Assembly (NCBI RefSeq): GCF_900112355.1
Contig: NZ_FOLM01000001.1
Coordinates: forward strand, 417,276-481,275
Direction of reading: 5' to 3'
Length of the DNA stretch: 64,000 nucleotides
Origin: Streptomyces aidingensis
GTDB lineage: Bacteria > Actinomycetota > Actinomycetes > Streptomycetales > Streptomycetaceae
The first letter of the stretch is position 1; every line of letters starts with the position of its first letter. The notes under the pieces were generated by a model. It did not search any database. It had not been told where the DNA came from and worked only from the letters and a program-made list of their open reading frames with translations. The position numbers and the translations under genes are program-made. Positions 58,761 through 64,000 of this stretch are shown here, piece by piece.

Positions 58761-58775
58761 GTTCCGTTTCAACGT
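58761..58775. other. attR core with remnant of the original ychF end
   Basis: GTTCCGTTTCAACGT is the right core. Reading TTC CGT TTC AAC GTC TGA (58762-58779) gives FRFNV-stop, the exact C-terminus of YchF, showing where the chromosomal gene end was displaced. Confidence 0.85.
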
Positions 58776-58783
58776 CTGAACGA

Positions 58784-59413
58784 TCATGCGGAACGCCCTC
58801 TGACCTGCGGTGGAGGGGGTGCGGCGCGTTCACGGTCCGCACGGAGTGCCCCCGGCTTCGCCGGGCGGCAGCAGCCTTCCACCGCGCCAACCGCTCCCGC
58901 ATCCGCTCCGAACTCCAGCACGCCCACACCCTGCGGACCGCCGCGAAGACCTTCCGGCACCAGCCGCCCCTCACCTTCGGATGCTTCCAGCAGGGACCAG
59001 GTGCGCGACTCTTCGACCAGGTGCTCCCAGGGCGCGGTCCAGTCGACTTCCCGGTCCAGGCCGGGGCCGTGGACGCCGTCTGTGCGGCCGGCGTCCACCC
59101 GCCAGAACTGGGAGCAGAGGATCACCTGGGCGTGGTCGGCCAGGTCGTTGATGATCTCGGTGAAGCCCCGTTCGCGGACGGTGGGGTTGTCGCTGTCCAG
59201 CAGGCCGATGAGAGCGGGGCCGCAACGGGGGTCGGCCACCTCCTCGAAGACCTCGACGGCGGTCAGCTGACCGAAGCCGCCGAGGGAAGGCAGGCCGTCG
59301 ATGACGGCGGGTATGGCGTCGGCGCCGGTCCGGATCAGCTCGGCGCGGGCGTCGTAGGACTCGTCGGCCTTGCCGTCGAGCTGCCGGACGAGTGTCTCGA
59401 TGTGGGAGGTCAT
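58784..59413 (-). CDS. HEAT-repeat protein, possibly internally deleted
   Basis: The 209-codon frame starts at ATG 59413, overlapping the true CPCC stop by ATGA. The first part (TSHIETLVRQLDGKADESYD, then EVADPRCGPALIGLLDSDNPTVRE) is a HEAT-type helical repeat. After RERG the text jumps to a non-HEAT segment (EIINDLADHAQVILCSQFW, then DWTAPWEHLVEE). From memory, family members carry more repeat sequence between these parts, so an in-frame deletion is possible. The last 40 residues (from about 58905 down to 58784, next to attR) look non-native. Confidence 0.55.
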   Translation of the reverse strand: MTSHIETLVRQLDGKADESYDARAELIRTGADAIPAVIDGLPSLGGFGQLTAVEVFEEVADPRCGPALIGLLDSDNPTVRERGFTEIINDLADHAQVILCSQFWRVDAGRTDGVHGPGLDREVDWTAPWEHLVEESRTWSLLEASEGEGRLVPEGLRGGPQGVGVLEFGADAGAVGAVEGCCRPAKPGALRADRERAAPPPPQVRGRSA

Positions 59414-59791
59414 GACGCGGAGTGGTCCCGGCGATAGAAAGTGGGGAGCCACCAGCAGAGCACCGAGCGGTCGTCGGGCCAGGGGGCGCGGTCCTCGGCC
59501 GCCCAGTCCTCGAAGGCGTGTCAGGTCGATGGGGCGCCAGGCGGGGTCGAGCGGCTCGTCCTCGGCCGGCGGGCGGACGTACCGCCGGCCGAGCTGGTCG
59601 GAGGCGCCGAACTCCTGGTAGTTGCGCTGGGCCTCGACCAGGGAGACCTTGTTCGCGCCGCCGGGCATGGTCGGCCAGCGGAACTGGACGTGGTCGTCCT
59701 CCCAGAAGCAGACGGGGCAGATCTCGTACGAGCCGGGCATCGCGTCCAGCACGCGGTGCCCGCAGCACGGGCAGGGGTAAGAGTTGCTCAC
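59410..59791 (-). pseudogene. CPCC-family cysteine-rich protein, frameshifted
   Basis: From GTG 59791 the frame reads SNSYPCPCCGHRVLDAMPG, then YEICPVCFWEDD, with paired cysteines of the CPCC zinc-binding family, up to WRPIDLT. There a single extra base (59515-59518) shifts the frame. In the shifted frame the normal end is found: FEDWAAEDRAPWPDDRSVL, then CWWLPTFYRRDHSAS and TGA at 59412-59410, overlapping the HEAT start. The 382-bp length is one base more than a multiple of three. This is decay or a sequencing error. Confidence 0.7.
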
Positions 59792-60011
59792 CTGCGCAGT
59801 CTCGTTGCAAGTCCCGTCGGTGTGCCATGGAATGTGCTGCCTCAGCACGCCCGGCCAGTCCGCAGGACACCGTAAACGGCCGTCGGGAGCCGGTGTCCGC
59901 AGACGAGAGATCCTGGTCAGAGCTCTGGAGGGCATGTCGCCGCAGGTCGGGATCTGGCTTCGGGCATCCCTCTGCAGCGTGTGACGGTGCGGCCGGCCGC
60001 GCCGTGTCCGG

Positions 60012-60586
60012 TCAGGGGCCCGGGTCAGGCCGGTGAGGTCGATGTCCACCTCGAACGGGACGGGCCGGCGCAGTCGCTCGCGGAAGATTCCGGTGGGGGC
60101 GTATGCCCGGGCCGGACGGTCCAGCTCGTAGACGTGCACGACGGCGGCGTGGCTCTCGTCCTCCACACGCCAGTGGTGCGGGACGCCCGCCTCGGCGTAC
60201 TTGCGCAGTTTGACGGTCCGGTCCCGGTGGGCGGACTCGGGCGAAACGACCTCGGCCACGAGCCGCACGTCCTCGGGGGCGTACCAGGTGCGGTCCGGGT
60301 CGTACGGGGCGGTGGTCACCAGCAGGTCGGGCTCGGGGCGGTTGCGCGAGTCCAGGCGGACCGTCATCTCCCGCTCCACCTCGGTCCCGGCCGGTGCCCG
60401 CGCCGGCAGTGCGGTGGTCAGCGCGGTGACGACGCGGGCGTGCCAGGACCGCTGGGGGGTCGTCATGAAGACGAGGGCTCCGTCGATCAGCTCGGTGTGA
60501 CGCGGTGCCTCCGGGAGGCGGTCGAGGTCGTCCGCCAGCCAGCCCTCCGCGCGGGGCGGGTACATCCAGCCGGGCAGCACGCTCAT
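60012..60586 (-). CDS. Uma2 family (DUF820) endonuclease-like protein, frameshift at its end
   Basis: The protein has the Uma2 PD-(D/E)xK fold: HTELIDGALVFMTTPQRSWH with the early Glu, then RPEPDLLVTT with catalytic Asp, VRLVAEVVSPES with Glu, and KLRKYAEAGVPHHWRVED. It ends VDIDLTGLT; there a missing base in a C run (60019-60026) removes the usual stop, and the shifted frame stops at once (TGA at 60014-60012) to give about 191 residues. As sequenced, the frame runs on into the CPCC and HEAT genes to 58784. ATG 60586. Cellular role is unknown. Confidence 0.75.
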
Positions 60587-60643
60587 GCCCTAGGTTGGCG
60601 TCCGTGGCCCGGGCCCGGGCCTGCCGTGCCCGGTGCGTGGTGA

Positions 60644-60856
60644 TCATGCCGTGGGGGACGGCGGGGGCGGGCCGCCGAGGGTCCGGGTGTGCGTGTCGTA
60701 GTCGGCGAGGATGGCGCGGAGGTCGGACAGCGCCTCCGGGGGGATGTCCGGGGGCGCGGTCTCGGCGACATAGCGGGCCGCGGCCACGAGCGCGGAGAGC
60801 TCATGGGCATGGGCGGTCAGCCGCAGCACCCCCGGACGGTCCCAGGCGAGCCGCAT
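60644..60856 (-). CDS. Small hypothetical helical protein
   Basis: This 70-residue protein (ATG 60856) is mostly helix, with LTAHAHELSALVAAARYVAE and SDLRAILADYDTHTRTL, then a Pro-rich tail. It ends 57 bp upstream of the Uma2 start and begins just after the carboxymuconolactone-decarboxylase-like gene. No family is recognised. Confidence 0.5.
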   Translation of the reverse strand: MRLAWDRPGVLRLTAHAHELSALVAAARYVAETAPPDIPPEALSDLRAILADYDTHTRTLGGPPPPSPTA

Positions 60857-60862
60857 CGCTGA

Positions 60863-61258
60863 TCAGCCCGCCTTGGCGCTCAGGTAGTCCTTGATCTGTC
60901 CCAGCTCCTGGGCGAAGGTGTCGTAGTCCTCCTGCATGCCGTTGAGGTAGGCGCTCCAGCCCAGGGTGCTCTTGGCGTAGTGCGCCGCCTCCTGGATCTC
61001 CTCGTCGGTGGCGCCGAACAGCTTCGCGGCCTCGGTGTGGAACAGGGTGCAGTACCGGCACTTGGTCTCCGCGTGCACCGCGACGCCCATCAGTTCCTTG
61101 TACTTGTTGGGGATCAGCGTCTCGCCGAGCTCCAGTTTCTTGAAGATCTCCCACTCGTGCTCCAGGAGATCGTCGGGGATGCGGCTGAAGAAATGCGGGA
61201 CGAGCCCGAGGGTGTCCTTGACCTCCGCCTCGATCTCCCCGCGGTTACGGCCGGCCAT
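60863..61258 (-). CDS. Carboxymuconolactone decarboxylase/AhpD-like protein
   Basis: The 131-residue protein has the AhpD-like helical core with the redox motif CRYCTLFHTEAAKLFGA (CxxC-x3-H, about residues 65-72), so it is more likely a peroxidase-type protein than a decarboxylase. ATG 61258 removes an 18-residue polar extension. It is the second CxxC protein of this superfamily in the window, unrelated in position to the AhpD at 36 kb. Confidence 0.85.
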   Translation of the reverse strand: MAGRNRGEIEAEVKDTLGLVPHFFSRIPDDLLEHEWEIFKKLELGETLIPNKYKELMGVAVHAETKCRYCTLFHTEAAKLFGATDEEIQEAAHYAKSTLGWSAYLNGMQEDYDTFAQELGQIKDYLSAKAG

Positions 61259-61324
61259 GGTGCTCACTTCTCTCTCGGCCGTGGTGGTGGATTGCTGTCG
61301 CTGTGCTTCCACGCTACGCCGGGC

Positions 61325-63466
61325 TCACCGGGGCGGCATTTCCTGTTCGGTCCAGATGGTCTTGCCGGTGGGGGTGTAGCGGCTGCCCCAGCGGTGGGCG
61401 ACCTGGGCGACCAGGAACAGGCCCCGGCCGCCCTCGTCGGAGAGCCGGGCGCGGCGCAGATGCGGCTGGGTCTGGCTGGGGTCGGAGACCTCGCAGATCA
61501 GCCGCTGGTCGCGGATCAGCCGGATGCCGACCGGTCCGCCGGCGTAGCGGATGGCGTTGGTGACCAGCTCGCTGACGATCAGCTCGGTGGCGAACAGCAG
61601 CTCGGTCAGATCCCAGGCGGCGAGCTGCGCCGAGACCAGCGAGCGGACCTCGGCGACCCGGCTGGGATCGGCGGGCAGCTCCCAGACGGCGGTGGCGTCG
61701 TCCGGGGTCTCGCCCACCCGGGCCAGCAGCACGGTCAGATCGTGCCGGCGGGGCTCGGCGCGCAGCCGCTCCAGGATGTCCCGGGTGATGGTGTGCAGCG
61801 GCTCCCGGCCCGCCGCGGCGCTCCCCGCGGCGCCCGCGGCGCCCGCGGCGCGCTGGGCGCCGGCGCCCAGCAGGCCCAGATCACGGTCGGTGTCCCAGTT
61901 GCGGCCGGGCGGCCCGCCGGAGTGGAAGGCCAGCACATCGCCGCCGGCCAGCACCAGCTCCGCCGACTCGAACGGCTCGCCCGCGGTGCCCAGCGGCGGG
62001 CCGGGATGCATCTTCACCACATCGGCGGCGGTGTCCTCCCCGGCCCGGGCCAGCAGCGGTGCCGGATGGCCGGCGCTGGCCAGCAGGCAGCGGCGGCCGA
62101 CCGGGTCGTAGACCGCGTACAGGCAGGTGGCGCGGAGCAGCGAGGCGGCACCCGCCGGGTCGCGCTGCCCCTGGTCCTCGCCGAACCGCACCACCAGGTC
62201 GTTGAGGTGGCTGAGCAGTTCGTCCGGCGGCGGATCCAGGTCGGCCAGGGTCTGCACGGCGGACCGCAGCCGCCCGGTGGCGCCCGCCGCGTGCACTCCG
62301 TGGCCGGCGACCTTGCCCACCACGAAGGCGACCCGGGCCGAGGACAGCGGGATCACGTCGTACCAGCTTCCGCCGGTGCCGGCCGCGGTGGCCGCCGGGG
62401 CGTAGACGCCCGAGGTCTCCGCCGCGGTGACGGCCACGTCCGGGCGGGGCAGCAGGCTGCGCTGCAGCGCCTCGGCGGTGCGCCGCTCCCGGGAGTAGCG
62501 GCGGGCGTTGTCCAGGCCGAGGGCCAGCCGGGAGCCGATCTGCTCGGTCAGCTCGGCGTCGTCGTGGTCGAACGGGGTCCGGTCGCCGGTCCGCCACAGG
62601 CCGAGCGCGCCGAGCACCGCGCCGCGCGCCCGGAGCGGCATGACCAGGAAGGAGGTGGCCGACCGGGTGAGCACCAGGCGGGCCCGGGGGGTGCCGCCGA
62701 GCTCGGCGCGGAGCGGGCCGAGATCGGGCAGCACGCCGGCCCCGCCGCGCCGCATGTGCGCGCTTTCCACGTCTCCCAGGGCGAAGGTCTCGCCGAGCTG
62801 GTGGATGTCGTCGGGCCAGCAGCCCCGGGCGGCGGCCACCGCGACCCGGCGCTGCGGGGTGCCGGTCACATACTCCCCGGGCTCCTCGCCGGCCAGCACC
62901 TCCTCGGTCAGGTCCACCGCGCCCAGATCGGCGAAGACCGGAACCAGCATGCCGACCAGTTCCTCGGCGCTCTCGGTGATGTCCAGCGAGCCGCCGATCC
63001 GTACCGCGGCGGCGTGCAGCAGGTCCAGCCGCTGCTGCACCCGCGGATCGGAGACCATGACCCCGGTGCCGCGGCTGTCCAGGGCGACGCGCAGGCCGAA
63101 TTCGTCCCGGATCTCACCGTTCGAGGCGGGCGCCAGCCGCACCAGCAGCCGCGGTCCGGGTCCGTCCCCGGTCAACAGCGGAGCCACGCTCACCGAGGCG
63201 TCCAGCGAGCCGGCCAGCGGGCGGCGCAGCACGGCCTGCGCGGCGTCCGGGGCGTTCGCGGCCAGCCGCTCCCACAGGGAAGGGTCCCGGAAGAACCCGC
63301 CGAGCGGCCGGCCGCGGATCTCCGGCAGCGGCCGGCCCAGCAGCTCCGCCGTGGTCGCGGTGCAGGCCAGGACCGTCCCGTCGGCGTCCAGCACCAGCTC
63401 GGCCGACCACGGCAGCCCGCGGCCGGCCCCGCTGTGCTCCGCGGCATGGCCCACCCCTCCATTCAA
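61325..63466 (-). CDS. PAS-GAF-SpoIIE-HATPase regulator with degenerate phosphatase site
   Basis: The 713-residue protein has a PAS-like N-terminal domain (about 15-130), a GAF domain (about 150-315), a SpoIIE-type PP2C domain (about 345-580) and an RsbW-like ATPase domain (about 590-713). The phosphatase metal ligands are lost at each motif: GGSWYD, VGKVAGHG, FHSGGPPG and HDLTVLL replace the usual GGDWYD, VGDVxGHG, TDGLxE and DD. The ATPase keeps SELVTNAIRY and GGRGLFLV. It is therefore probably a sensor/anti-sigma protein with a dead phosphatase. ATG 63466. Confidence 0.82.
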   Translation of the reverse strand: MNGGVGHAAEHSGAGRGLPWSAELVLDADGTVLACTATTAELLGRPLPEIRGRPLGGFFRDPSLWERLAANAPDAAQAVLRRPLAGSLDASVSVAPLLTGDGPGPRLLVRLAPASNGEIRDEFGLRVALDSRGTGVMVSDPRVQQRLDLLHAAAVRIGGSLDITESAEELVGMLVPVFADLGAVDLTEEVLAGEEPGEYVTGTPQRRVAVAAARGCWPDDIHQLGETFALGDVESAHMRRGGAGVLPDLGPLRAELGGTPRARLVLTRSATSFLVMPLRARGAVLGALGLWRTGDRTPFDHDDAELTEQIGSRLALGLDNARRYSRERRTAEALQRSLLPRPDVAVTAAETSGVYAPAATAAGTGGSWYDVIPLSSARVAFVVGKVAGHGVHAAGATGRLRSAVQTLADLDPPPDELLSHLNDLVVRFGEDQGQRDPAGAASLLRATCLYAVYDPVGRRCLLASAGHPAPLLARAGEDTAADVVKMHPGPPLGTAGEPFESAELVLAGGDVLAFHSGGPPGRNWDTDRDLGLLGAGAQRAAGAAGAAGSAAAGREPLHTITRDILERLRAEPRRHDLTVLLARVGETPDDATAVWELPADPSRVAEVRSLVSAQLAAWDLTELLFATELIVSELVTNAIRYAGGPVGIRLIRDQRLICEVSDPSQTQPHLRRARLSDEGGRGLFLVAQVAHRWGSRYTPTGKTIWTEQEMPPR

Positions 63467-63523
63467 CGCGAGGGCCCGCCGATCCGCCTTCCGGGAGGCG
63501 GCCCGCTGCGCCGGGCGGGCGGG

Positions 63524-64000
63524 TCAGCCGTGCGGGTCGTCGCAGGAGATGCCGTAGTCGGACCCGGCGACGTCGCACGGCATGGTGGTGGGGGAGTCGA
63601 GCAGCCCCTGGGCCGTGGGCCGGGACAGGAAGTCGAGGAACTTCCGGGCCGGCGAGCCGGCCTCGGGCGTCCGGTAGGAGTAGAGGTACTGGACCTCCCA
63701 GAAGGGGTAGAAGCCGTCCTCGACATTGGCGAAGTTGGGGGCGAAGTCGTCGATGGCCACGGTGCGCACCCCGGAGAAGTCGGTGGCCGCCTGCGCCTCG
63801 GCGTAGCCGATGGCGCCGGGCACCCGGTTCACCTCGGTGAGCAGATCACCGGTGGAGCGCCGTTCGCAGCGCAGCGGGCCGTCGTCGCCATGGCCCGGGG
63901 AGCGGGTCCGGCAGTCGCCGGAATTGACGGCCAGCGGTTCGCCGAAGCCCAGCACCAGCCGTTCGAACAGCGCCCGGGTGCCGGAGCCGGTGTCCCGGCT
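63524..64000 (-). CDS. PstS-like periplasmic binding protein, C-terminal part (runs off window)
   Basis: The reading frame is open to the window edge (SRDTGSGTRALFE, typical of PstS-type phosphate-binding proteins near the phosphate pocket). It continues with VPGAIGYAEAQAA and VEDGFYPFWEVQYLYSY, and ends in a cysteine-containing tail (MPCDVAG, ISCDDPHG). Only about 159 residues are visible. Other PBP-like domain proteins of unknown ligand have the same fold, so phosphate is not certain. Confidence 0.75.
   Translation of the reverse strand, partial: SRDTGSGTRALFERLVLGFGEPLAVNSGDCRTRSPGHGDDGPLRCERRSTGDLLTEVNRVPGAIGYAEAQAATDFSGVRTVAIDDFAPNFANVEDGFYPFWEVQYLYSYRTPEAGSPARKFLDFLSRPTAQGLLDSPTTMPCDVAGSDYGISCDDPHG

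Larger units (their letters stand above)
44416..58775. mobile_element. Integrated genomic island of about 14.4 kb in the 3' end of ychF
   Basis: The island is bounded by a 15-bp core, GTTCCGCTTCAACGT at 44416-44430 and GTTCCGTTTCAACGT at 58761-58775. Joining the left flank to the right flank gives a complete ychF end (GAG TTC CGC TTC AAC GTC TGA), so both junctions are coherent. The tyrosine integrase and excisionase lie next to the right junction, as is usual. Cargo codons are clearly richer in A/T than the flanks. I see no replication, transfer or phage structural genes, so it is an integrative island rather than a conjugative element. Confidence 0.85.

Noticed and set aside
44416..58775. 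Prophage or conjugative element
   Set aside because: No capsid, tail, terminase, replication or FtsK/Tra-type transfer gene is present between the att cores.
58674..59270. Forward open frame of 198 codons across attR
   Set aside because: It spans the integration junction and has Ser/Arg/Pro-rich shadow composition; no ribosome site.
58784..60586. A true Uma2-CPCC-HEAT fusion protein
   Set aside because: Normal ends of the Uma2 and CPCC genes are present in shifted frames, one overlapping the next start codon.

Overview
The window is high-GC actinobacterial DNA, almost certainly from Streptomyces or a close relative. This follows from the very strong G/C third-position bias and from the gene content: WhiB-like protein, DUF1707, DUF4245, DUF6542, DUF402, PhoH, class II fructose bisphosphatase GlpX, paired class I and class II fumarases, and SpoIIE-type phosphatases with anti-sigma-like ATPase domains. 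Several genes show leaderless starts, with a -10-like hexamer 6-7 nt before the start codon. No tRNA, rRNA or CRISPR array was seen.

Region 1 (1-14.2 kb) is a Flp/Tad pilus locus: cpaB, a CpaE/TadZ ATPase, two TadE-like pseudopilins, tadA, tadB and tadC. A reverse-strand pair follows (an unknown 213-aa protein and a small helical WXG100-like protein). Then come the Flp pilin, a TadG-like protein, a lipoprotein, a secreted OmpA-domain protein and, further on, the prepilin peptidase.

Region 2 (14.4-44.4 kb) is chromosomal housekeeping: an undecaprenyl-diphosphate-synthase-like prenyltransferase, PhoH, a secreted lytic transglycosylase-like protein, an AI-2E-family exporter, a membrane alpha/beta hydrolase and a PadR-controlled ABC exporter. 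It continues with a Ser/Thr kinase, both fumarases, an active SpoIIE-type phosphatase, AhpD, a WhiB-like protein, GlpX, ExoVII (xseA/xseB), IspH and YchF.

Region 3 (44.42-58.78 kb) is an integrated mobile island in the 3' end of ychF. A 15-bp core (14/15 identical) lies at both ends. Joining the outer halves recreates a complete ychF ending in FRFNV-stop, so the island supplies a substitute 3' end. Its integrase and excisionase sit at the right end; the integrase carries an in-frame TGA. Copies of a GGTGCTGAC repeat lie just inside both ends and also right after the restriction genes. Cargo: a type III restriction-modification pair, a DUF3644 protein with a HEPN RNase motif, a kinase-like protein, an operon of short peptide, JmjC/cupin oxygenase and aldo-keto reductase, and a regulatory block (HATPase, XRE/DUF5753, DUF6879, small proteins, sigma-region-4-like protein). 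No replication or conjugation genes were seen.

Region 4 (58.8-64 kb) is again chromosomal. An apparent 600-codon Uma2-CPCC-HEAT fusion is really three genes joined by small indels. After two small genes comes a SpoIIE-family protein whose metal-binding aspartates are all substituted, and finally the C-terminal part of a PstS-like binding protein that runs off the window.
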